Shown here: positions 8,236 through 15,161 of the stretch, piece by piece
How positions within the stretch are numbered: the stretch's first letter is position 1
Layout: each line of letters starts with the position of its first letter
From: Paenibacillus sp. PL91
Lineage (GTDB): Bacteria; Bacillota; Bacilli; Paenibacillales; Paenibacillaceae
DNA: 64,000 bases
NCBI RefSeq assembly: GCF_012935325.2
Contig: NZ_JABBYG020000019.1
Coordinates: 62,001 to 126,000 of the forward strand
Reading direction: 5' to 3'
Position numbers and translations under genes: made by a program
The notes under the pieces: generated by a model
Databases searched by the model: none
Told to the model about the DNA's origin: nothing
Seen by the model: the letters and a program-made list of their open reading frames with translations, nothing else

Positions 8236-8449
8236 TCACCTTAATAAACTCATGACAAAGCTCTTCGCCATTTCCCGCTGCGCTCCTCGCTCCCCTTGGT
8301 TGAGGCCGAACCGATCGCGGATAATCTCCTGTTCCCGCTCATCAATAATATCGAGATTGCGGTGGATTTTGCTTTTCGCGATCTTTTCCAAGTCATCCAT
8401 TTCCGAGACCAATATATCATTGATGGTAATTTCGTGCCCCACTTTTAGA
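8236..8449 (-). pseudogene. Relic of a sporulation-type sigma-70 factor (region 4)
   Basis: The segment VGHEITINDILVSEMDD...LDIIDEREQEIIRDRFGLN then QREMAKSF matches the start of region 4 of SigK/SigE-like sigma factors (family pattern LDEREKEIIxxRFGLNxxxxxTQREVAKxLGISRSYVSRIEK). The frame stops just where the helix-turn-helix should begin, and regions 1-3 are absent. The frame runs into the 3' end of mhqP with no start of its own. A decayed fragment. Confidence 0.6.
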
Positions 8450-8854
8450 TTAGAACAACAGCGCATCCAGTGAGTAAGCTCCTGCTCCGGTCAGCGCAAC
8501 GCCGATAGCTACAGCCACGAGTACCAGCGGATATTCATACCCATTTGCCGTTGCCCACAGGCCGTTAGGCCGATGCACTTTAACTATAGCACCTGCCATG
8601 GTGACTACAATCATCACTCCTGCTGCTGCTGTGAACAGTCCCGTGGCGAACAATGCCCCGCCCAGCAGTTCCAATACTCCAGCAAAGACAGCCATAACAA
8701 CACCAGGACGAATGCCAACCGATTCCATCCAGCCTCCTGTCCCTTTCGGGCCATATCCCCCGAACAGGCCGAACAGTTTCTGTGCTCCATGACCAACAAA
8801 CAACAATCCTACCACTACCCGAATAATAAGAAGTCCCAAATCCATCATTTTCAT
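8450..8854 (-). CDS. mhqP: DoxX-family membrane protein, MhqP-like
   Basis: 134 residues with four hydrophobic helices (about 5-25, 50-70, 75-95, 108-130). The N-terminal motif VGLLFVGHGAQKLFGLFGGYG is diagnostic of DoxX proteins. In Bacillus subtilis the mhqNOP operon encodes a nitroreductase, a ring-cleaving dioxygenase and a DoxX protein under MhqR control. The dioxygenase here lies just upstream in the same direction, and MhqR-like palindromes precede it, so the mhqP assignment rests on context plus family. Role: membrane component of the quinone/hydroquinone stress response. Confidence 0.82.
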   Translation of the reverse strand: MKMMDLGLLIIRVVVGLLFVGHGAQKLFGLFGGYGPKGTGGWMESVGIRPGVVMAVFAGVLELLGGALFATGLFTAAAGVMIVVTMAGAIVKVHRPNGLWATANGYEYPLVLVAVAIGVALTGAGAYSLDALLF

Positions 8855-8932
8855 TCATCTCCCAAATTTTTATGGTGTTGATCTTAAAGTTACTTAGCGA
8901 ATCTGCCCTGTAATATTATTGAAAGAGTCCAT

Positions 8933-9175
8933 CTAGCGGTCATCCCCTAGCAAAATCGTTTTATCGGCTGCCAGCTTAGCCGGAGTTACGTCCTGCCCGT
9001 TGGCATCCATTACCGAGACACCCAACAGCATATCGTGAACTTGGCCGCGAATCTGCTGCAAATACTCAGTACGAAGCTCTGCCTGTTCTTTTTTCTCCTG
9101 CTCGTTTAGTCCTTCAGCATGCTGTTTTCTGCTCAATTCGTTAATACGTCCCAGAATGGCAATCATAATCCGCAC
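8933..9175 (-). CDS. DUF896-family protein
   Basis: 80 residues matching DUF896 (UPF0291, YnzC-like): ILGRINELSRKQHAEGLNEQ, then EKKEQAELRTEYLQQIRGQV and a C-terminal VMDANGQDVTPAKL. These are small cytoplasmic helical proteins of unknown biochemical role, some linked to the SOS regulon in bacilli. Its location between mhqO and mhqP (about 55 and 78 bases from each, same strand) is unusual and suggests co-transcription with the quinone-stress genes. Confidence 0.85.
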   Translation of the reverse strand: MRIMIAILGRINELSRKQHAEGLNEQEKKEQAELRTEYLQQIRGQVHDMLLGVSVMDANGQDVTPAKLAADKTILLGDDR

Positions 9176-9229
9176 CTCATTCCAAAAATTAATAGTTAGG
9201 CTACTGACGGATAAAGCGTGATGATTCTG

Positions 9230-10165
9230 TTACTTGGCGTTGTTCTTTAATGGCGGCAGTATGGCTTCAATCTCGGCTCGGTTTGGCTCATACCATTCCG
9301 GCAGCATCAGCTTGTGCCCAAGCTCTTCCGGCTCCTCATCCCGTGCGAATCCTGGTGGATCGGTCGCAATCTCAAACAAAATACCGCCGCTTTCTCGGAA
9401 ATAAATTGCTTTGAAATATTGACGATCCTTCACTTCCGTTGGTGCATAGCCGCTGCGGGCCACACTTTCTCTCCATTCCAGTTGCTCATCATCATCTCTG
9501 GTCCGCCAAGCGATATGGTGGACTGTTCCGGCACCGCCACTTCCATGGTGCATATCCTCAAGCGGAACATCAATTAGATTCCCCAGCTCCGCTGTCGCTT
9601 GGAAGCGAACGTATCCTGCATCCTCACCGACTTTGACCAGCCCGAGCACACGCTCCAACACGTCGATGGTATCGGCATGCTTCGTGCTGAACAAGACAGC
9701 ACCGCCAAACCCTTTGATCGCATAGTCTGCAGTAATGCCATCTACCTCCCATGTGCTGGTTGGGCCTTCTTCCCTTTCAACCAATTCCATGCGTAGACCT
9801 TCGGAATCGGTGAATTGCACATATGTTTCACCGAAGCGGATGCTACGGTTCGTTACAACACTACGGCTCGCTAGTCGCTGCTCCCAAAAGCCGATGGAGC
9901 CTGGCGGGATAACGAACGTCGTGATGCCGACTTGACCGCCACCGACCCGCCCCTGACGAGCTTCGGACCAAGGGAAGAAAGTCAAAATAGTGCCAGGGCT
10001 ACCCGCTTCATCTCCGAAATACAAGTGATAGACATGAGGGGCATCGAAATTGACCGTTTTCTTAATCAGCCGAAGTCCGAGGACACCGGCGTAAAAATCG
10101 ACGTTTTCTTGCGGGTGTCTGGCAAATGCCGTGATATGATGAATGCCTGAAGTACGGTTGAACAT
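9230..10165 (-). CDS. mhqO: Ring-cleaving (VOC) dioxygenase, MhqO-like
   Basis: 311 residues with two vicinal-oxygen-chelate modules. The first metal ligand is in GIHHITAFARHPQEN, the second in GTVHHIAWRT, and a late Glu is in GGILFEIATDPPGF, as expected for two-His-one-carboxylate extradiol-type dioxygenases. The length matches MhqO/YdfO proteins that detoxify hydroquinones and catechols. The start is the ATG at 10163-10165 with GGAG 8 bases upstream; the in-frame GTG three codons earlier overlaps the ribosome binding site. Two 18-bp palindromes upstream (10210-10227, 10353-10370) have the geometry of the MhqR operator. First gene of a probable operon with DUF896 and mhqP. Confidence 0.87.
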   Translation of the reverse strand: MFNRTSGIHHITAFARHPQENVDFYAGVLGLRLIKKTVNFDAPHVYHLYFGDEAGSPGTILTFFPWSEARQGRVGGGQVGITTFVIPPGSIGFWEQRLASRSVVTNRSIRFGETYVQFTDSEGLRMELVEREEGPTSTWEVDGITADYAIKGFGGAVLFSTKHADTIDVLERVLGLVKVGEDAGYVRFQATAELGNLIDVPLEDMHHGSGGAGTVHHIAWRTRDDDEQLEWRESVARSGYAPTEVKDRQYFKAIYFRESGGILFEIATDPPGFARDEEPEELGHKLMLPEWYEPNRAEIEAILPPLKNNAK

Positions 10166-10209
10166 AAGAATCACTCCTTGGTTTAATTGGTTTTTGTCTT
10201 CAATTTAAT

Positions 10210-10227
10210 TATCTTTAATTTAAGATA
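10210..10227. promoter_or_regulatory. MhqR-like operator palindrome, proximal
   Basis: TATCTTTAATTTAAGATA is a near-perfect 18-bp palindrome 44 bases upstream of the mhqO start. It has the same length and outer half-sites (TATCT...AGATA) as the B. subtilis MhqR operator TATCTCGAATTCGAGATA. Binding by a MarR/MhqR protein is inferred; no mhqR gene is in the window. Confidence 0.65.
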
Positions 10228-10352
10228 TTATAGATAAAAAATTCTTCCTTTACCACACGATTCTCAATTCCCGTTGTACTTCGCATTTCACTTTCGACTC
10301 GATCTGCTATTGTATGACTTAGAAGGTACGTTCTATTTATCTTTAGATTAAA

Positions 10353-10370
10353 TATCTTAAATTAAAGATA
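10353..10370. promoter_or_regulatory. MhqR-like operator palindrome, distal
   Basis: TATCTTAAATTAAAGATA has the same half-sites as the proximal palindrome, 143 bp away (centre to centre). It may serve mhqO at a distance or a lost divergent gene: a plus-strand ribosome binding site and ATG at 10520 open only an 18-codon frame. Confidence 0.6.
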
Positions 10371-10567
10371 CCTTATATTCATATTGTTGTCAACAGGCAA
10401 AATAAAAGTTTTTTCCCTTGTCGAGCCTTGAAGCTGTTTGGTAGGTAATTGAAGTCCCTTCGGGTTAATCTGATCGAATACTCATCACTTGAAGTCATCT
10501 ATTTATAGGAGATTTACGCATGGATTTCAACAATGCCCTGCTAATCAGAAGAGCCTTGGCTATTCCT

Positions 10568-10843
10568 TCAACATAGCCAGTAAACAGATAAGAATGAATT
10601 TTCGTAATTCAAAGTCCTGTAGTTATCTAGTGTTAATCCTTTAATCGCCACAATATATGGTTCTTGTCTATTCAAACCATCTGAAAAAACATTAGGAGCA
10701 TAGATTGTGCTCAGTCTTTTCGTATCATCTTTTTCTTTTATGGCTTCAAGATAAGTTGAGATTGTTTTTAACAAACTGCCTTTCACACCAACAATTTTAA
10801 TAATGACAAATTTAGCTATAATAAGCATTCCTATTTTTTTCAT
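10568..10843 (-). CDS. Unidentified small secreted-type protein, 3' end probably lost
   Basis: 91 residues from an ATG with a good ribosome binding site (AGAGGTGG). The N-terminus resembles a signal peptide (KKIGMLIIAKFVIIKIVG) but lacks a clear cleavage or lipobox Cys. The remainder (SLLKTISTYLEAIKEKDDTKRLSTIY in outline) is reminiscent of small NTF2-like lipoproteins. It ends abruptly in SVYWLC next to unrelated sequence, so a 3' deletion is likely. Function unknown. Confidence 0.45.
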   Translation of the reverse strand: MKKIGMLIIAKFVIIKIVGVKGSLLKTISTYLEAIKEKDDTKRLSTIYAPNVFSDGLNRQEPYIVAIKGLTLDNYRTLNYENSFLSVYWLC

Positions 10844-10930
10844 AAGCTTTCCACCTCTTTCAAATCCACCTTAGATAAACACATAGATAAAGTATTTCCA
10901 AGGGGTATAACTTTTGATTCAGACGATTGC

Positions 10931-11019
10931 GTTATACTGCCCGTTTGTTCAATAAAAAGAGCAGGCATCGCCTGCTCTTCATGTATGTTATTCCACTATC
11001 GTTACCCGTTACCTTAATC
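10931..11019 (+). repeat. Family-1 hairpin repeat, canonical copy
   Basis: Left arm TATACTGCCCGTTTGTTCAA, stem AGAGCAGGC-ATC-GCCTGCTCT, right arm CACTATCGTTACCCGTTACC. On the minus strand the stem is followed by TTTTTATT. Lies 45 bases past the stop of the kinase gene at 11064. Confidence 0.75.
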
Positions 11020-11063
11020 ATTTTTTTCGCCTTTTGTTAAAAACATCGCTCTATCTCTGCTAA

Positions 11064-12002
11064 CTAATTCCTAATCATGTCAATGACTTGTTTCGCAAAC
11101 GCAGCATAGGGTTCGATCAGATCAGGACTTCTATCAATAGCCCACCTGAGGTTATCGAAAGCCCTTATTAGCAGCAAATGCCTCGTTTCAGAAAGGTCTT
11201 TTTCACTTATTCCGTACCCGTCCATAAACGCTTTGAATTCCTCAACACTTGCGCTTTCTTCTAGTCCCAGGATTTGGTAATGCATCAATTGAGCAACAGT
11301 TGCATGCGGTACCACGCTTACTTCTGCATTCCAATCCAGCAATATAACTTGGTTTGCCTGATTGACAATCGTATTCTTTAAAGAGATATCTCCATGGTTT
11401 AAACCGAAGCGGAACGGTTCACTCTTCAAATTTTCAAACAGTTTTCTTACTCTCTGCGATTCCATCTGAGTGATTACTCCAAGCTCAATCAAGCGATCAT
11501 GCTCAGTCAAACAATTGATATTATATTGCACATACCCTTGCCAACTGCCGTCCGATCCTGCATGAGAAGGTGACTGAAACTCACCATGGACTGGATCAAT
11601 CAGATTTTCCCCGTATCCTTTCACTGGAATCGAATGAATAAGCCTGGCATATTCGCCAAGCTGCCTCCAAATATCGGATTTGGGAACCGTACTGTCTAAC
11701 CCGTTGTTGCCATCTATAAAAGTTTGAATCATATAGGCTGTTTCATCAACGATATCAATGGACAAAACCTCAGGTCCAGGGATGCCAACTGCGGCTGCTT
11801 GCTCGATGCACCATTTTTCTTTGATAAAGCTTGGAAATGTATCTTTATCGTTCATGCGGACAACAACTTTGCGACTCTCCGTCTCAACTACGCAAACCTG
11901 ATTTGTGATGCCTTTACCTATGATCTGATATGAAGTTTTTACTTGTTCCAGAAGAAAATCGCCTGCAATTCGTTCTGCTTGTATAACTACAGAGTCTTCC
12001 AT
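11064..12002 (-). CDS. Aminoglycoside-phosphotransferase-family kinase
   Basis: 312 residues from the ATG at 12002 (AGGGGG upstream). The fold is that of APH/choline-kinase proteins: ATP-anchoring strands in VVVRMNDKDTFPSF, the catalytic loop FGLNHGDISLKNTIV and the metal-binding Asp in VILLDWNAEV. Most family members of this size in Bacillota phosphorylate small alcohols or aminoglycosides; the substrate cannot be predicted, and drug resistance should not be assumed. Single gene flanked by family-1 copies 10931-11019 and 12082-12173. Confidence 0.85.
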   Translation of the reverse strand: MEDSVVIQAERIAGDFLLEQVKTSYQIIGKGITNQVCVVETESRKVVVRMNDKDTFPSFIKEKWCIEQAAAVGIPGPEVLSIDIVDETAYMIQTFIDGNNGLDSTVPKSDIWRQLGEYARLIHSIPVKGYGENLIDPVHGEFQSPSHAGSDGSWQGYVQYNINCLTEHDRLIELGVITQMESQRVRKLFENLKSEPFRFGLNHGDISLKNTIVNQANQVILLDWNAEVSVVPHATVAQLMHYQILGLEESASVEEFKAFMDGYGISEKDLSETRHLLLIRAFDNLRWAIDRSPDLIEPYAAFAKQVIDMIRN

Positions 12003-12081
12003 AGTTTCTTTAATCCCCCTTAAGTGTCGTGCTTCGAACAGTTTACCACACACTTTTTTGGAAAGTACGTTTATAACTAAA

Positions 12082-12173
12082 CTATACTGCCCGTTAGCTC
12101 AATAAGATGAGCCGGCCACCATAGCTCCTGCTAATCATGTGTGTTATTCAACTATCGTTCCCCGTTAGCGTAA
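12082..12173 (+). repeat. Family-1 hairpin repeat
   Basis: Left arm CTATACTGCCCGTTAGCTCA, a partly decayed stem (GAGCCGGC...GCTCCTGCT), ATGTGTGTTATTCAACTATC, right arm GTTCCCCGTTAGCGTAAC. Ends 13 bases from the stop of the gene at 12186. Confidence 0.7.
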
Positions 12174-12185
12174 CGCTGATTGTTC

Positions 12186-12389
12186 TTAATCTTCCACCTC
12201 TTCTTGAATCTCTTTAAGAATGTCAGTAATTAGAACTGCCTTAGGCTCTACAAGCTCATTTCTCAACCATGCCGTGCATTCTTCTGAAGGACTGTTGCGT
12301 TCGTCATTTAGGAAGTGATTTTTCCATGCAAACACCTGTTTTGATTCGCTTATACCCATGTAAAACATTGGACGAATCGCTATTTTCAA
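12186..12389 (-). CDS. Small unidentified protein
   Basis: 67 residues, starting MKIAIRPMFYMGISESKQVF and ending in an acidic helix (ITDILKEIQEEVED). No recognised motif. No strong ribosome binding site precedes the first ATG, so it may be the 3' part of a larger decayed gene. Positioned between two family-1 copies in the same orientation as the neighbouring single genes. Confidence 0.35.
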   Translation of the reverse strand: MKIAIRPMFYMGISESKQVFAWKNHFLNDERNSPSEECTAWLRNELVEPKAVLITDILKEIQEEVED

Positions 12390-12467
12390 AAGCGCCCGAT
12401 TATTTGCAAATACACGTCACCTCAATGCACTATGTACTCTCATATTTCAACATGTCCCCTTAATGAT

Positions 12468-12520
12468 TTCTGCACGTTAGCGTGGAAACGTCAATTTGCA
12501 GGCCACCGCAGCGCCTGGTA
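12468..12520 (+). repeat. Family-1 repeat, decayed copy
   Basis: TTTCTGCACGTTAGCGTGG followed by TTTGCAGGCCACCGCAGCGC and CTGG keeps the left arm and part of the stem; the right arm is lost. Confidence 0.4.
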
Positions 12521-12599
12521 TTACGGATACAACATTACTCTAATAAGGATAACGGTTTGGAGAAATACTATAGGGATAACACAGGAGGTGAACTATAAA

Positions 12600-12707
12600 A
12601 TGAGTACTAAATCCAAACCAGACAAAAACAACCCAAAGAATAGCCCTTCACGATCTAACGACCCGAACGATCAAGGAAAACCTAGAGTGCAAAATAATTC
12701 GAAGTAA
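12600..12707 (+). CDS. 35-residue hydrophilic peptide gene
   Basis: ATG at 12600 with an excellent ribosome binding site (AGGAGGTGAACTATAAAA) encodes MSTKSKPDKNNPKNSPSRSN and 15 further residues, rich in Lys, Asn, Pro and Ser with no hydrophobic core. A clear terminator follows at 12747-12777, so it is a complete transcription unit. The composition recalls minor small acid-soluble spore proteins, but no SASP motif can be shown. A longer frame upstream (from 12432) is not used because the ribosome binding site defines this start. Confidence 0.65.
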   Translation: MSTKSKPDKNNPKNSPSRSNDPNDQGKPRVQNNSK

Positions 12708-12746
12708 AGCTGACATGCTCAGTTAAATATTATGAAAGCATCACCA

Positions 12747-12777
12747 AACCTGGTCTACATGACCGGGTTCTTTATTC
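12747..12777 (+). terminator. Rho-independent terminator
   Basis: AACCTGGTC, loop TACAT, GACCGGGTT, then CTTTATT on the plus strand, 40 bases after the 35-residue gene. Confidence 0.7.
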
Positions 12778-12993
12778 AGGAATTTTTTCCGTATATTGAA
12801 GTGGCCTCCTTAAGCAAGAATAGTTAAGGTGGATACAAGGTGGAACGTATGTAGAAATGGACAGTGGAGAATTAACTAAGGGTATAATGATTGAGCTTGC
12901 AAAGGGACTTTGCTTCCTTGAATTCCTGAATAAAAAGCAAATATAAGGTGAATAATTGCCTAGAAAAGAAATCCACTATTAAGGAGCCTTGCA

Positions 12994-13173
12994 ATGACTG
13001 AAAACAACCAGCTTGATGAAGTCGAAGACTTCGTGAGCTTTAAAGCTATGTCGGATATGACTTCTGCCGAGATGCCAGATAAAAGCGAAAACCCCGATGA
13101 TCATGATCCGAAGAAAGATAATCAATTCTTATATCCGCCGATTAATCCGCATCCCCGAAATGACTTAGAATAG
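12994..13173 (+). CDS. 59-residue acidic protein
   Basis: ATG at 12994 with AAGGAG 7 bases upstream opens a 59-codon frame: MTENNQLDEVEDFVSFKAMS, then DMTSAEMPDKSENPDDHDPK and a C-terminus rich in Pro and Asn (FLYPPINPHPRNDLE). Strongly acidic, no membrane segment, probably disordered. Function unknown. Close to the mobile-element relics that follow, so it may be accessory. The ribosome binding site and biased composition support translation. Confidence 0.6.
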   Translation: MTENNQLDEVEDFVSFKAMSDMTSAEMPDKSENPDDHDPKKDNQFLYPPINPHPRNDLE

Positions 13174-13400
13174 TGTCATATGCTCCCCAAATAGTAGGCA
13201 GATGAAATAATAAAAACCTGCTGCTATGAGGGGAGTATTTTCATGTCTAGAGTTCAATATCATGCGTAGGAGAAACTCACGATTATTGAAGAGATCGAGA
13301 GTGGCGAACTTAGACTTATGACTGCTTCGTATAAATATGGGGTTTCGAAAACAAGCTAGGTAAAATGGAGACGCCGTGATTCTTCCATGGGAGCTTATAC
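13174..13400 (+). mobile_element. Relic of an IS3-type element (orfA fragment)
   Basis: From ATG 13243 (GGGGAG upstream) the frame reads MSRVQYHA, stop, EKLTIIEEIESGELRLMTAS, YKYGVSKTS, stop, VKWRRR. This is the helix-turn-helix of an IS3-family OrfA transposase with two in-frame stops and no catalytic OrfB. The preceding TGTCATATGCTCCCCAAATA could be the element's end. Non-functional. Confidence 0.6.
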
Positions 13401-13602
13401 AAGAGACTTTAAATCCTTTACATCCATTTATTTTAGTTAGCTTAACAACGACTCCAGAATGGCCACTTAGTTGCAACGCTGCTGCCGACCCGAGTTTCTG
13501 CAGATATCGTCCTTGCTTCAATGGCCGTAGGAAAAAGGAATCTGATTAAATAAATGATCACTTAAATTCTATAGACCTGTAAGTGAAACTTCAGTTTCAA
13601 GC

Positions 13603-13995
13603 TTATTTGTTCTTGAGAACTTGATATAGCTTTGCTTTAGATACTCCGGTCTGCTCTGTTATTTCTTTTGTCGTATATCTCCGACTCTCATACAGAAGCA
13701 ACGCCATTTCAACTTTGCTCTTACCCAACGGCGGTCTTCCTCCTTTTCTACCTCGAGCCCTAGCTGCTTGTAGTCTGACTTGGGTTCTTTCTCGAATTGT
13801 CTCTGCCTCCATTTCAGCTAAACCAGCCATAATAGCGAAAAAAAGCTTATCCGCTGGTGTGCTTGTATCTACTCCCAGGGTGATTGATCTGCAGACTGAC
13901 TCCTCTTTCTTTAAGGTCATGCGAAAGCTCGATTAACTGCTTTGTCGTCCGACCAAGTCGATCCAATTTCCAGATTTTTATAACTACCAGCGGTT
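13603..13995 (-). pseudogene. Truncated, frameshifted serine recombinase (resolvase/invertase)
   Basis: Reading from 13995 the frame gives VVIKIWKLDRLGRTTKQLIE and LSHDLKERGVSLQ. After a one-base frameshift near 13890 it continues ITLGVDTSTPADKLFFAIMA, GLAEMEAETIRERT, a GRKGGRPPLGKSK linker and a C-terminal helix-turn-helix (KEITEQTGVSKAKLYQVLKN). This is the E-helix and DNA-binding part of a Tn3/Hin-type resolvase. The N-terminal region with the catalytic serine is absent. The upstream edge merges with the terminator downstream of the tmRNA fragment. Confidence 0.75.
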
Positions 13996-14002
13996 TCAAG
14001 CC

Positions 14003-14040
14003 AAACTAAAACAACGCGCACCGATTGAATACCGGTGCGC
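14003..14040 (-). terminator. Terminator downstream of the tmRNA fragment
   Basis: GCGCACCG and CGGTGCGC form a strong stem; on the minus strand it is followed by GTTGTTTTAGTTT. It lies about 70 bases beyond the tmRNA 3' end. Confidence 0.55.
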
Positions 14041-14111
14041 GCTGGCTGCTTAGCTTTTTTTCATTTGTCTACTTGACGGGGGGATGACCATCATGAGGTC
14101 GGTTTTTTCCA

Positions 14112-14245
14112 TGGTGGAGATGGTGGCGAGGGGATTTGAACCCCTGTTCGAAGATCACGCCACATAGGCTTCTACAGGTGTAGTCACCGTTTTGATGTCA
14201 CTTGAGAGCTGCTAGAATTAGTAACAACCTGACTTTCCATTGCTT
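14112..14245 (-). ncRNA. ssrA: 3' fragment of tmRNA (ssrA), putative attachment site
   Basis: On the minus strand the sequence runs CTAGCAGCTCTCAAG, then CTACACCTGTAGAAGCCTATG, GATCTTCGAACAGGGGTTCAAATCCCCTCGCC and ends ...TCTCCACCA. This is the order seen in tmRNA: last pseudoknot region, a CTACRC..GTAGA stem strand, and a T arm with 5-bp stem followed by an acceptor and CCA. The tag-encoding region and 5' half are absent, since the upstream dioxygenase gene begins within 30 bases of the recognisable part. The 3' end of ssrA is a classical integration site for phages and islands, and recombinase and IS relics lie directly beyond it. The 5' limit given is approximate. Confidence 0.6.
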
Positions 14246-14273
14246 CCGAATCACTCAGTACATGATCATACAT

Positions 14274-14921
14274 CTAGGAAGAGCGAAGGGCTTGCCTTCT
14301 CATCCACATCGTTGCAACCCACTTTTCCCCTTTGATCACTGGTGTACCTGCATGCAGGGTAAAATCGTTTAATTCATGATCGCTGTAAAAGTATTCAAAG
14401 TAGACAGCCATGCCTTTGTTAGGAAAAACTGAGATATTAAGCATGGGGAACGCCGTTTCTCCGCCTTCCTCCACATCATTCAAATACATCACGAGCGTAC
14501 TAATTCGATTGTTAGCACTTGCTCGACTCGTTTCTGCAAAGAAATCATAATGAGGTTGATACTCTTGGCCAGGGGTATACAGCAGAACTTGCAAACCGTC
14601 ACCGTGCTCGATAGGAATATTCATAATTTGAGAGAATCGCTTCTCGATTCTTGTAATCGTTTCATTCTCCTCACAGAACACCCCACTGCTCGTTCTAATT
14701 TGATTGACTGCACGATTTCCGCCTATTTTTGAACGTTGCAATTGTTCCCTAGAATGTTTAATTAGCTCATCGCATTCCTCATCGCTAAGCACATTTCCTA
14801 GTACGACAACCAATGGCGCCTCATACTTGGCAAGAATACGTATCTCTCGATCTTCTGTCTTGATCGTATTTCCAGCATGATCAAATATCGTCCGCTCTTT
14901 CTCTGTCGTATCCCCTATCAT
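14274..14921 (-). CDS. Prolyl-4-hydroxylase-like 2OG-Fe(II) dioxygenase
   Basis: 215 residues from the ATG at 14921 (AGGGG ten bases upstream); a longer frame from 14948 lacks a ribosome binding site. The P4Hc fold is clear: iron ligands H-x-D in YQPHYDFFAE and a distal His in DFTLHAGTPVIKG, with the 2-oxoglutarate-binding Lys in VIKGEKWVATMW. VMYLNDVEEGGETAFPML is typical of bacterial and animal collagen-type prolyl hydroxylases. The window also encodes a protein with a collagen-like segment (43200-45602), a possible but unproven substrate. The 70-codon gene upstream stops two bases before the alternative start, so the two are co-transcribed. Confidence 0.88.
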   Translation of the reverse strand: MIGDTTEKERTIFDHAGNTIKTEDREIRILAKYEAPLVVVLGNVLSDEECDELIKHSREQLQRSKIGGNRAVNQIRTSSGVFCEENETITRIEKRFSQIMNIPIEHGDGLQVLLYTPGQEYQPHYDFFAETSRASANNRISTLVMYLNDVEEGGETAFPMLNISVFPNKGMAVYFEYFYSDHELNDFTLHAGTPVIKGEKWVATMWMRRQALRSS

Positions 14922-14948
14922 CCTTATGCAGCCCCTATAGTATGACAT

Positions 14949-15161
14949 TCACCACAAAATACTATACCATAAATTGGAACTATTTACTCTATTATATTCA
15001 GAAAAATCGAAATAATCAAACTGTCTGGTGTTTGTGGGATCGAGGAGAGTTTCGATAACCGAACAATACAATCCCCATTCTTCTGGCTCCGCCAGTCGAA
15101 TAGAATATTCACTTGATACGTGATAAGTAATCGTCTCTACACACCAATCGCTTAATTGCAT
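14949..15161 (-). CDS. Small unidentified protein upstream of the dioxygenase
   Basis: 70 residues from an ATG with a strong AGGAGG 8 bases upstream. Sequence rich in aromatic and acidic residues (MQLSDWCVETITYHVSSEYS, EPEEWGLYCSVIETLLDP). No recognised domain; the sudden end in LWYSILW suggests it might be a shortened version of a longer protein. Directly upstream of, and co-directional with, the dioxygenase gene. Confidence 0.6.
   Translation of the reverse strand: MQLSDWCVETITYHVSSEYSIRLAEPEEWGLYCSVIETLLDPTNTRQFDYFDFSEYNRVNSSNLWYSILW

Noticed and set aside
11064..12002. Aminoglycoside resistance gene
   Set aside because: Only the broad kinase fold is visible; most proteins of this family in Bacillota have other or unknown substrates.
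12834..12945. Short frame WIQGGTYVEMDSGELTKGIM and onward
   Set aside because: No convincing start or family; could be a relic but cannot be supported.
14112..14200. An ordinary tRNA gene
   Set aside because: A T arm and CCA are present, but there is no anticodon arm at the right distance; the upstream sequence fits the tmRNA 3' half instead.
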